Made by a program: the position numbers and the translations under genes. Under the pieces are notes generated by a model. That model ran no database searches and was not told the origin of the DNA. It saw only the letters and a list, made by a program, of their open reading frames with translations. A stretch of 64,000 nucleotides of DNA from Nitrosotalea devaniterrae (GTDB lineage Archaea; Thermoproteota; Nitrososphaeria; Nitrososphaerales; Nitrosopumilaceae), in assembly GCA_900065925.1 (NCBI GenBank), contig LN890280.1:922451-986450 (forward strand). The letters are read 5' to 3'. This document shows, one piece after another, positions 7,203 through 14,833 of this stretch. How positions within the stretch are numbered: the stretch's first letter is position 1; each line of letters opens with the position of its first letter.

Positions 7203-8452
7203 CTAGACATTTTTTCTATCTTGATGCGAGTTGCTTGATTATTTGCTGCCTCTTCGACTGTCATCTTGACTGATTCTATAACAACCCTGTCACCTGCTCT
7301 TGGAATGTCTTTTAGTTTGTCATGCAATAGTCCACTCAAAGTGGAATAATCATCGCCTTGCGGAATATTTGATTTTAGAATTTCATTTACAGTATCAATT
7401 TCCACATCGCCGCTTGCAAGCATGGTATTTTTGTCAAGCATCTTAAAATTGAGCTCCTCCATATCGGTTTCATCCATTATCTCGCCTACAATCTCTTCTA
7501 GTAGGTCTTCAAGTGTAACACATCCTTCTACTCCACCAAATTCATCAACTACAATTGCCATGTGGGTCTGCCTTCCCTGCATCTCCCTTAGCAGTTTGCT
7601 TATTCGCTGTTCCTGTGATACAAAAATTGGCTTTCTCCCAAGTGATTCAAGTGTAATGATTTTTTCATCTCTTTCTAAATTTTTTAACAGGTCTCTTACG
7701 TTTAGTATGCCGACAATTTGGTCTGTCGTATCTTTGTAAAGCGGAATTCTCGAGTAACCACTTTTACTTATCAATGGCATTGCATCAAATAAAATCATCT
7801 TTGCTGGAAGCATGAACATCTTTGTTCTAGGAGTCATTACAGAACGAATGACAATATCATCAAACTTTAGTGCACCATGCACAAGCTCACGCTCATGTTT
7901 TTTCAGAGCATTATCTTCCAATCCCTGTTCAATCACATTGTAGATTTCTTGTTCAGTGATTGGTGGTGGATGGTGTGAACTTCTAAGCATCCAAAGTATT
8001 GCATGGGTAATTTTTTCAAACAGTATGATAAACGGGTAAAATATGTAACTGAAAGTCAGTGTTACACCACTTACCCACAAGGATGCCTTTACCGGATTTG
8101 CATTACAGTATGATTTGGGGGCATTTTCGCCAAAAACTAGCAGTATGAAAGTCATTATTCCAATAGATATTGCCAGTCCGCCATTGCCCCACAATTTCAG
8201 GGCAACTTCAGTGGCAAGTGCAGAAGACCCTACATTTGCCAATGCGGTTCCAAGGTTAATTGTTGCAAGCATTCGATTTGGATTTGATTTTAATTTTGAA
8301 AGCGATACTGCCCCTCTGACCTTGTCTTTTAGCAATTGGTTTACTTTTGCCTTGTTTGTTCCAATTAGGGCTACTTCGGCTCCGCTAAAAAAAGCTGATA
8401 ATGCAACAAGCAATGCAAGCAATATTATTTTAAAAATTATTTCACTATCCAT
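7199..8452 (-). CDS. CNNM/CorC (HlyC) family membrane protein with CBS domains
   Basis: 417 residues. Order: DUF21/CNNM transmembrane domain (about 1-180, with FFSGAEVALIG and several hydrophobic segments), a CBS pair (about 195-320, with SVMTPRTKMF, SGYSRIPLY and HMAIVVDEFGGVEG), then the small CorC_HlyC domain (about 335-415). Proteins of this design are linked to Mg2+/Co2+ efflux or homeostasis; the CBS pair binds adenine nucleotides. The family is often called hemolysin but no lytic role is implied. Its 3' end overlaps thrC convergently. Confidence 0.88.
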   Translation of the reverse strand: MDSEIIFKIILLALLVALSAFFSGAEVALIGTNKAKVNQLLKDKVRGAVSLSKLKSNPNRMLATINLGTALANVGSSALATEVALKLWGNGGLAISIGIMTFILLVFGENAPKSYCNANPVKASLWVSGVTLTFSYIFYPFIILFEKITHAILWMLRSSHHPPPITEQEIYNVIEQGLEDNALKKHERELVHGALKFDDIVIRSVMTPRTKMFMLPAKMILFDAMPLISKSGYSRIPLYKDTTDQIVGILNVRDLLKNLERDEKIITLESLGRKPIFVSQEQRISKLLREMQGRQTHMAIVVDEFGGVEGCVTLEDLLEEIVGEIMDETDMEELNFKMLDKNTMLASGDVEIDTVNEILKSNIPQGDDYSTLSGLLHDKLKDIPRAGDRVVIESVKMTVEEAANNQATRIKIEKMSS

Positions 8453-8627
8453 GATTAACTACCTCGACATGGAAATATTGCATTGATCTTAAATCCTGTG
8501 CTTTAATCAATAGACGTCCTGATTGAATTTCAAACAAATTGGTATGTATTGTATTTTTGAGTTGTCTCTTTTATAAGTTGACATTGGTTTTGGGCGTTTT
8601 CTAAAATATTGTTTCAAAGTTTTGTTC

Positions 8628-9677
8628 TTATTTCTTTGCAAAATGCTCTTGGAGTAGTTTTTTCTTTTCCTCCATGTGGAACAACTCTTCTGTGTGTTTG
8701 AACGCATCTTCTCGTTTTCTCTTGAATAGCATTGCCTGCATCAGAAGGTGATTCTCTGGTACTACAATGCCTGTTTGATCGTCAGAGTAGGTAAGTTTTA
8801 CAGTATCATCTTGGACTTCGGTAACATCGGCATGAATGTGAATCATGTTGGTATCTTTGAAATTGAATTTTATTGATTCTGCATAATCCCTGATATCTTT
8901 AGTTCCTTTTGCGTTGTATAATGTTGCAACACCGTATTCATTTTTGTACAAATCTATAATTTCTTGTGCACTGGGTGCTGGACCATCAAAACGAATGTCC
9001 ATGAGATGTACATGCATCTGCCTTGTTGGAACCTTGAGAGCGCGGATGAATAATGGCGTATCTGCACCCATGTAACTTTTAACATCTTCATTATGGTGAG
9101 GTTTTCTTGTCCACTCGATAGAGTCTTTTACCTGCGTCTTTGAGTCCTCAAGGTCTGCCCACCTTCTCAACAGTGTAGCATCAAATCGCTTGAGTTTTTT
9201 ACCATATTTTTCTTTAAGCGGCTGGAGTATTCGTCCCATTCCTGTTACATTGCAGCTTCCCTGCATCACATATTTTGAGTCAAATGCCTTTTCATAATTT
9301 ACGCGCGAGTTGAAGATGAGTCCTGCAACCGATTCATCGCCGCCAATTTTTTCACCGCCCTGAAAAATTGCGCTAACATTTTTTGGTTCATACAATGTCT
9401 TTTTGTTTTCATATCCTACGCCACCAGGGGATGCATCTATGACAAGATCACTTTGAGAAATCACATCTTCGATTGCGCCTGAAATTTTATAATTTTTAAA
9501 AGCATCTGTTTTTGCTTTTGGGACATAGACATGAAATCCTCGTGATATTGCATCTGCAACTTTATCATCCGGAGAATACTTGCCCACTCCAATTACTTCG
9601 ATGTCCTTGTCGTCTGCTATGAATTGAATTATTCTGCTACCGATTGACCCGTATCCGTTGACAAAAACCTTTTTCAC
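8628..9677 (-). CDS. gap: Glyceraldehyde-3-phosphate dehydrogenase, archaeal type II
   Basis: 349 residues. It converts glyceraldehyde 3-phosphate to 1,3-bisphosphoglycerate or the reverse. The Rossmann motif VNGYGSIGSR is at the N-terminus and the catalytic Cys lies in GSCNVTGMGR (about residue 141). IDASPGGVGYENK and the overall layout match the archaeal phosphorylating GAPDH rather than the bacterial enzyme. With FBP aldolase/phosphatase at 14834 it fits gluconeogenesis in an autotroph. It diverges from the exported oxidoreductase at 9759. Confidence 0.93.
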   Translation of the reverse strand: MKKVFVNGYGSIGSRIIQFIADDKDIEVIGVGKYSPDDKVADAISRGFHVYVPKAKTDAFKNYKISGAIEDVISQSDLVIDASPGGVGYENKKTLYEPKNVSAIFQGGEKIGGDESVAGLIFNSRVNYEKAFDSKYVMQGSCNVTGMGRILQPLKEKYGKKLKRFDATLLRRWADLEDSKTQVKDSIEWTRKPHHNEDVKSYMGADTPLFIRALKVPTRQMHVHLMDIRFDGPAPSAQEIIDLYKNEYGVATLYNAKGTKDIRDYAESIKFNFKDTNMIHIHADVTEVQDDTVKLTYSDDQTGIVVPENHLLMQAMLFKRKREDAFKHTEELFHMEEKKKLLQEHFAKK

Positions 9678-9758
9678 AGTTTTTGTTATGACAAATCCTA
9701 TTTATTTGGCTTGCCCCTTTAAGAAGAACTAAATAATCTTCTGGGCTTAATTCAATTC

Positions 9759-10478
9759 TTGAAAGTTCATCTCCCATCAATAGGGATTGGGATCGGTGCA
9801 GTTGTTGCTATCGTAGTTATAGTATCAATAGTGTTTGGTCAAGGATTTCACAATCCCATGACTGCAAGTACCCAAGGCGACACTGGAAAAATCTCATCAC
9901 AAAATGATACGACACCTAAAGCCGCGATGAACCTGTTAATTGACAATACTTCTCCTATACTTGGCTCTGACAATGCTCCTATTACAATGATAGAGTTTGG
10001 GGATTACCAGTGCTTTTACTGTAACCAGTTTTATCACACTACAGAGCCTGACATTGTAAAAAACTACATTGATACAGGAAAGGTGCGCATGGTCTTCAAG
10101 GATTTTGTCATAATTGGGCAGGATTCTGTGAATGCTGCACATGCAGCACACTGTGCCCAAGAGCAAGGCAAGTTCTGGGAGTATCATGATACCTTGTATA
10201 ACAACTGGAATGGTGAAAATACCGGATGGGCGTCATCTGCTAACCTGCTTTCATTTGCAAAGGATGTAGGACTAAACGCTACCCAGTTTGGGCAATGTAT
10301 GACCCAATCAAGGTACATATCTACAGTCCAGGGTAGCCTTTCAAACGCCAAGGATTTGGGCTTGACTGGAACGCCTGACTTTTTCATAATCGCACCAGAC
10401 AAGTCTGTGACAAAAATTGTGGGCGCACAGCCCTTTGAGGTCTTTGATGGTTTATTCAAATCCAAGCTAAAATCGTAA
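9759..10478 (+). CDS. Membrane-anchored DsbA-like thioredoxin-fold oxidoreductase
   Basis: 239 residues from a TTG start, supported by TAAATAA at 9730-9736, 26 bases upstream. Residues 8-30 form one hydrophobic segment (signal anchor), followed by a Ser/Thr-rich linker. The DsbA-like domain begins near residue 65: FGDYQCFYCNQF holds the redox CFYC motif, a helical insertion carries two further Cys residues (AAHCAQ, FGQCMT), and GTPDFFI holds the conserved cis-Pro. It probably forms or reshuffles disulfides in exported proteins. Several such paralogues are common in this lineage. Confidence 0.88.
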   Translation: MKVHLPSIGIGIGAVVAIVVIVSIVFGQGFHNPMTASTQGDTGKISSQNDTTPKAAMNLLIDNTSPILGSDNAPITMIEFGDYQCFYCNQFYHTTEPDIVKNYIDTGKVRMVFKDFVIIGQDSVNAAHAAHCAQEQGKFWEYHDTLYNNWNGENTGWASSANLLSFAKDVGLNATQFGQCMTQSRYISTVQGSLSNAKDLGLTGTPDFFIIAPDKSVTKIVGAQPFEVFDGLFKSKLKS

Positions 10479-10551
10479 TAGATTTCACATATTTTGCCAT
10501 AATGTAATAAAAATTATCAAACTTTGAGATCAATATTGATTCTCAAAATCC

Positions 10552-10557
10552 TTATAT
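10552..10557 (+). promoter_or_regulatory. TATA box of HMG-CoA synthase gene
   Basis: TTATAT is centred about 26 bases before a TTG at 10581. This spacing and the protein N-terminus select TTG 10581 over the longer open frame from 10524. Confidence 0.6.
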
Positions 10558-10580
10558 CTACAATTGCAAAGCTGAAGCTA

Positions 10581-11975
10581 TTGGCCGCAGGTATAGATGA
10601 CATTGCCATCTACATTCCAAAACTGTTTGTAGACGCAAGAGACTTTGCTAAAGCCCGTGGTATGGACCCGGATAAACTACAGCGAGGGCTTGGTGTATCA
10701 AAAATGGCTATCGTCGATACTAACCAGGATCCTGCATGTATGGCAGCAAATGCCTGTCTTAGAATAATGGAGAGAAACAAGATTGCTCCAAAAGATGTCG
10801 GCAGACTGTATGTTGCTACCGAATCATCACTTGATGAATCAAAGGCCATGAATTCTTACGTAATTGGCATGCTAGAGCAGGTCTATGGGAATGATTCCTT
10901 TGGACACTGTGGTGGAATTGAATGCAAGTTTGCATGTGTCAGCGGTTCTTATGCTTTGTATGATAATACAAATTGGATTAGGGCAGGCGAGGCAGAGGGC
11001 AAGTCTGCCATAGTTGTGGTGTCCGATATCGCAAAATATGATCTTGGCTCAAGTGGAGAGTATACCCAGGGCGCAGGTGCTGTTGCAATGCTATTAAATG
11101 ACAACCCAAGACTGATGACTTTTGATCCCAAGGTTACATCAACTTCAATTAAAAATGAATATGATTTCTATAGACCATTTGGAAAAGAGACTCCGATTGT
11201 AAATGGTCAGTATTCCAACTTGCTTTACATGATACAGGTCAAAAAGGCACTGATGGCATACAAGGATAAGGCACTATCAACGGGAATAATAAAACTAAAG
11301 GAGGGAGAAACGATTCTTGATTACATTGATTTTGTCAATATGCACTTACCCTACAGCAACATGGGCAAAAAAGCCCTGACATATCTACTCAGACATGAGT
11401 GGAGAAGTCTACCTCGCTGGAAAGGAATTATTGAAAAGATGGGAATGCAGGAACCTGTTCCAAAAGATCCTCGTGGTACCATTGAATCAATACTTGCAGA
11501 CGAAGAGTTTATGCAAAAAGACCACGAGTTTACTAAACGATTTACCATGACAGACGAGTTCCAAGAGGCATATGATTCAAAACTTTCAAGTTCACTTATT
11601 GCATCAAGCATGGTAGGAAACCTCTACACTGCATCACTTTACATGGGCTTTAGAAGTTGCATGGAGTTTGAATTCCAAAAAGGTGTTGACTTGGAAGGAA
11701 AGAGATTTGGATTTGGCTCGTATGGCAGTGGAAGCAGTGCAATGGTCTTCAGTGGTGTAATCATGCCAGCATACAAGGAAATTGTCAAGAACATGAACTT
11801 GGAGGCAGAAATTGGTGACAGACGAAAGGTATCACTAGAAGAATATGAGCAAATACATGAAAGCAAACTCAGCCCAACCCAGAACATATTGGAGGGCAAA
11901 AAAGAGTTTGTCCTAGTTGGTGTTGGAAGCAGTCCAGAATTGCGTGGCCAACGCAAGTATGTCTTCAAGGAATAG
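10581..11975 (+). CDS. Hydroxymethylglutaryl-CoA synthase
   Basis: 464 residues from TTG 10581. It condenses acetyl-CoA with acetoacetyl-CoA to HMG-CoA for the mevalonate pathway to archaeal isoprenoid lipids. The protein starts LAAGIDDIAIYIPKLFVD, as in the thiolase-fold HMGCS family; the catalytic acid is in ATESSLDESK and the catalytic Cys in ECKFACVSGSYAL; GFGSYGSGSSA near the C-terminus is the glycine-rich CoA/active-site loop. An upstream frame opens at 10524 but would add 19 unrelated residues and ignore the TATA box. Confidence 0.9.
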   Translation: MAAGIDDIAIYIPKLFVDARDFAKARGMDPDKLQRGLGVSKMAIVDTNQDPACMAANACLRIMERNKIAPKDVGRLYVATESSLDESKAMNSYVIGMLEQVYGNDSFGHCGGIECKFACVSGSYALYDNTNWIRAGEAEGKSAIVVVSDIAKYDLGSSGEYTQGAGAVAMLLNDNPRLMTFDPKVTSTSIKNEYDFYRPFGKETPIVNGQYSNLLYMIQVKKALMAYKDKALSTGIIKLKEGETILDYIDFVNMHLPYSNMGKKALTYLLRHEWRSLPRWKGIIEKMGMQEPVPKDPRGTIESILADEEFMQKDHEFTKRFTMTDEFQEAYDSKLSSSLIASSMVGNLYTASLYMGFRSCMEFEFQKGVDLEGKRFGFGSYGSGSSAMVFSGVIMPAYKEIVKNMNLEAEIGDRRKVSLEEYEQIHESKLSPTQNILEGKKEFVLVGVGSSPELRGQRKYVFKE

Positions 11976-12047
11976 TAATAAAATCGATCTTGACGATCAA
12001 AGCAAATCAACAAAAAGGATATAAAATCATAAAGGCTGTTGTTATTC

Positions 12048-12170
12048 ATGAAAGACCGTTCAATGCCAGTTTGTTTTACAGCTGAACAATATGCAAAAAT
12101 TGAACAGATTGCAAAGCAAAAGGGAATGATAAACGCAGGCCAGCTTCTCGAAGAAGCACTAGGCCAATAA
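12048..12170 (+). CDS. Tiny ribbon-helix-helix-like protein
   Basis: 40 residues. A strand-like start (RSMPVCFTAEQYAKIEQIA) and a second helix (NAGQLLEEAL) fit a minimal RHH DNA-binding fold. A hairpin with a T-rich tail begins 8 bases after the stop, so it is probably a monocistronic unit. Target unknown. Confidence 0.6.
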   Translation: MKDRSMPVCFTAEQYAKIEQIAKQKGMINAGQLLEEALGQ

Positions 12171-12177
12171 ACCTCTC

Positions 12178-12194
12178 GAGAACTGAGGGTTCTC
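12178..12194 (+). terminator. Hairpin terminator candidate
   Basis: GAGAAC and GTTCTC pair around a five-base loop and are followed by AACTCTTTTCCTTT. It lies just after the RHH-like gene's stop. Archaeal terminators need mainly a T-rich tail, so the hairpin is supporting only. Confidence 0.45.
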
Positions 12195-12246
12195 AACTCT
12201 TTTCCTTTATGATAACTATTTAATGGATTTAGTTTTATTTTATCTC

Positions 12247-12657
12247 ATGAATATATTTGGCAAAAAACATGTCATGTGTACTATATGTAAAAAAGAGACA
12301 AGCCACAAACACAAGCCAAAGAGCGAATGGCAGATAGAAGGACCCCTTTGTGGCGATTGTTATGTGTCCCAGATGAAAAAGTTCTATGAGCAAAGCCTGA
12401 GGCAAAAATGTGTCACATGTGGTATGGAAAAAGATGTTCCAGATTTGTGGGAACCTCGATACCAGTGGGATATGACAGGTTTATTGTGTAAAACATGTTT
12501 TGATAAAAAAGACCTTACATTCAAGGTACAAAGGGCAACATGTCAAGTATGTGGAAAAAAACTTGGCATGATAAGGTATAATCCAAAAAAACACTGGGTA
12601 CTAGACGGGCAACTGTGCAAACAATGCTGGGACTCGCACAAGGCAAAGTTGGGATAG
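12247..12657 (+). CDS. Triple CxxC zinc-binding protein
   Basis: 136 residues from ATG 12247 (an in-frame ATG at 12223 exists, but CTATTTAAT at 12216-12224 favours the later, leaderless start). Three similar units each hold two CxxC pairs about 20-25 residues apart: CTIC...CGDC, CVTC...CKTC, CQVC...CKQC. Each also has a W and G before the second pair (EWQIEGPLC, QWDMTGLLC, HWVLDGQLC), so it is an internal triplication. Probably a structural zinc protein binding nucleic acid or protein. It shares its MNIF start with the abutting zinc-finger gene, with which it forms an operon. Confidence 0.75.
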   Translation: MNIFGKKHVMCTICKKETSHKHKPKSEWQIEGPLCGDCYVSQMKKFYEQSLRQKCVTCGMEKDVPDLWEPRYQWDMTGLLCKTCFDKKDLTFKVQRATCQVCGKKLGMIRYNPKKHWVLDGQLCKQCWDSHKAKLG

Positions 12658-12858
12658 ATGAATATTTTCAAAAGATTCAAGTGTGAAATTTGTGATGCTA
12701 GATTTCGGCAGCAAGAATACTTGATGCAGCATCAACAATTGTATCACAGTAACAAGGCATATGATTGTAAAATGTGCAACCAAGAATTTCCAAGCATGGA
12801 GGCAATGCGTACTCACATGCAACGCATGCATAGTTACAACGGAAAAAGAAATTACTAG
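12658..12858 (+). CDS. Two-finger C2H2 zinc-finger protein
   Basis: 66 residues starting directly after the preceding stop. Two C2H2 fingers are clear: CEICDARFRQQEYLMQHQQ followed by LYH, and CKMCNQEFPSMEAMRTHMQ followed by RMH. C2H2 fingers are frequent in archaeal small DNA- or RNA-binding proteins. The 3' end overlaps the convergent rpo12 gene by 4 bp. Confidence 0.85.
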   Translation: MNIFKRFKCEICDARFRQQEYLMQHQQLYHSNKAYDCKMCNQEFPSMEAMRTHMQRMHSYNGKRNY

Positions 12859-13049
12859 AAAGCCTTGATTGTTTTTACTACGGGTGGTCTGACCTTGGTA
12901 AATACTCTAAAACCACAGATGCATTTTATTTCTGGCAATCTTGTTAGCTCAGACTGGGATACTTGAGTTCCACAACGCATGCATGAATAGAAAACACTAA
13001 AGCTAGTTGGTTTCTCTTCTGCTGGTATTTCTGGTGTTGGTTCAGACAT
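12855..13049 (-). CDS. rpo12: RNA polymerase subunit Rpo12 (RpoP)
   Basis: 64 residues from ATG 13049 (another ATG at 13058 would add MIK). The CMRC and CICG pairs form the zinc ribbon of subunit P/Rpo12, and the C-terminal FTKVRPPVVKTIKAF matches the conserved RP..K.. tail of the family (eukaryotic Rpb12). An acidic N-terminal extension is present. It lies downstream of rps10 and tuf and probably belongs to the same translation/transcription operon. Confidence 0.88.
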   Translation of the reverse strand: MSEPTPEIPAEEKPTSFSVFYSCMRCGTQVSQSELTRLPEIKCICGFRVFTKVRPPVVKTIKAF

Positions 13050-13061
13050 TTTTATCAAAAT

Positions 13062-13370
13062 CTATTTCAAAGTAAGTTCAATGTAAACATCATTTGGAAT
13101 TTTAATTCTCATGAGCTGTCTTATTGCTCTGTCATCTGCACCAAGATCAATTACTCGTCTGTGAATTCTCATTTCCCATTTTTCGTATGTGTTTGTACCT
13201 TGACCGCATGGTGACTTTCTTGTAACAACGTTTAGTGTTTTTACTGGTAATGGTGTTGGACCTTTTACTTTGACACCGGTTTTTTCGCCGATGCCCTTGA
13301 TTTCAGTACAGACCCCATCAAGTCGTAAAAGACTTGTGCTTGTTAATTTGATTCGGGCTGTCTGGGTCAT
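13062..13370 (-). CDS. rps10: 30S ribosomal protein uS10
   Basis: 102 residues, the normal length of archaeal uS10. The start ARIKLTSTS, the long loop TPLPVKTLNVVTRKSPCGQG and the end VIDLGADDRAIRQLMRIKIPNDVYIELTL are characteristic. It follows tuf by 8 bp, the conserved archaeal tuf-rps10 pairing. Confidence 0.96.
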   Translation of the reverse strand: MTQTARIKLTSTSLLRLDGVCTEIKGIGEKTGVKVKGPTPLPVKTLNVVTRKSPCGQGTNTYEKWEMRIHRRVIDLGADDRAIRQLMRIKIPNDVYIELTLK

Positions 13371-13378
13371 TCAGATCC

Positions 13379-14689
13379 CTATTTTGTGTATTTCTCAGTA
13401 ATGTCCTTTACAATGCCTGCTGCAATTGTTGCACCCATATCTCTGAGAGCAAATCTACCCATTTCTGGGAACTCACCGAATGTCTCGATGCACAATGGTC
13501 TTACTGGCTTGATTCTAACGATTGCAGAATCTCCCGCCTTTAAGAACTTTGGATTTTCTTCTTCAATTGCACCGGACTGTGGGTTTATTTTTGCTTCAAA
13601 TGCTACTATGGTTGCTGCAACTTGAGCGGTATGTGCATGCATTACTGGTGTGTATCCAGGTGCAATTGCTGTTGGATGATGGATAACTATTATCTGTGCT
13701 CTGAATTCTTTTGCCACGTTTGGTGGTGAATCAGTTGTTCCGATTACATCGCCTCTGTGGATATCTTTCTTTTCAATACCTCTTAGGTTGAATCCAATGT
13801 TGTCACCTGGTTCTGCAGATGGCATTTCAGTGTGGTGGGTTTCAATTGATTTAATTTCTCCCACTGCGCCTGATGGCATTACAACTATTTTCATACCTGG
13901 CTTTGCAACTCCGGTTTCTACACGTCCTACTGGAACGGTACCTACACCGGTGATTGTGTAAACGTCTTGGATTGGAATTCTAAGTGGTTTTCCTGTTGGT
14001 TTGTCTGGCATTGTAAAGTCATCAAATGCTTCGTATAGTGTTTTTCCTGTCCACCATGTCATGTTTGCTGATTTCTTTACGAGGTTGTCTCCCTTCCAAC
14101 CGGATACTGGGATGATTGCTACTTTTTCAAGTTTGTAACCTACGGATTTTAGCAATTTTTCTGCCTTTTCTTTTGCTGCCTTGAATGCTGCTTCTGAGAA
14201 ATTGCTGTCATCCATTTTATTGATTGCAACTACTAGCTGTCCTACACCTAGTGTTCTAAGTAAGAAAGCATGTTCTCTTGCTTGACCACCTGGTGCGGTT
14301 GCTGTATCTGTTTCACCTTCTTTGGCTGACAAGACTAGAACTGCACAGTCTGCCTCTGAGGCGCCTGTGATCATATTTTTGATAAAGTCTCTGTGGCCTG
14401 GTGCGTCTATTAATGTGAAGAAGTATTTTGGTGATTCGAATTTTTGGAATGCTAAATCGATTGTAATACCTCTCTCTCTTTCGTCCTTGATGTTATCCAT
14501 GACCCATGCATATTTGAAAGTGTCACCTTTTCCGGTCTTCTCGGATTCGGCTGCATGTGAGGCAATTGTTCGTTCATCTACTAGGCCAAGTTCCATTAAG
14601 AAGTGACCCATTGTTGTAGACTTGCCGTTGTCGATGTGTCCTACGACAATCATGTTCAAGTGAGGTTTTCGTGATGCTGCTGTACTCAT
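13379..14689 (-). CDS. tuf: Translation elongation factor EF-1 alpha
   Basis: 436 residues. The GTPase delivers aminoacyl-tRNA to the ribosome. P-loop GHIDNGKST, switch I TIDLAFQKFE, DAPGH, NKMD and the later SGW box are all present, followed by domains II and III. The P-loop has GHIDNGKS where most archaeal EF-1alpha proteins have GHVDHGKS. First gene of tuf-rps10-rpo12, divergent from the FBP aldolase/phosphatase gene. Confidence 0.97.
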   Translation of the reverse strand: MSTAASRKPHLNMIVVGHIDNGKSTTMGHFLMELGLVDERTIASHAAESEKTGKGDTFKYAWVMDNIKDERERGITIDLAFQKFESPKYFFTLIDAPGHRDFIKNMITGASEADCAVLVLSAKEGETDTATAPGGQAREHAFLLRTLGVGQLVVAINKMDDSNFSEAAFKAAKEKAEKLLKSVGYKLEKVAIIPVSGWKGDNLVKKSANMTWWTGKTLYEAFDDFTMPDKPTGKPLRIPIQDVYTITGVGTVPVGRVETGVAKPGMKIVVMPSGAVGEIKSIETHHTEMPSAEPGDNIGFNLRGIEKKDIHRGDVIGTTDSPPNVAKEFRAQIIVIHHPTAIAPGYTPVMHAHTAQVAATIVAFEAKINPQSGAIEEENPKFLKAGDSAIVRIKPVRPLCIETFGEFPEMGRFALRDMGATIAAGIVKDITEKYTK

Positions 14690-14802
14690 GAAGGATGTTA
14701 CTTGAGAAGGGCTTTATTAGCATTTTCATTTTTTGAATTTTTTTTGGTCAAAAATTGAATTATTTTCTGACTCGATCAACTAGATCAATTTTTTTCACAT
14801 GG

Positions 14803-14809
14803 TATAAAT
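14803..14809 (+). promoter_or_regulatory. TATA box of FBP aldolase/phosphatase gene
   Basis: TATAAAT is centred 28 bases upstream of the ATG at 14834, fitting a leaderless or nearly leaderless transcript. Confidence 0.6.
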
Positions 14810-14833
14810 CGAACTATTTGATCACAACAAATA

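Noticed and set aside
8507-8707. 66-codon minus-strand frame overlapping the 3' end of gap
   Set aside because: Very basic random-looking translation; overlaps the well-supported C-terminus of GAPDH.
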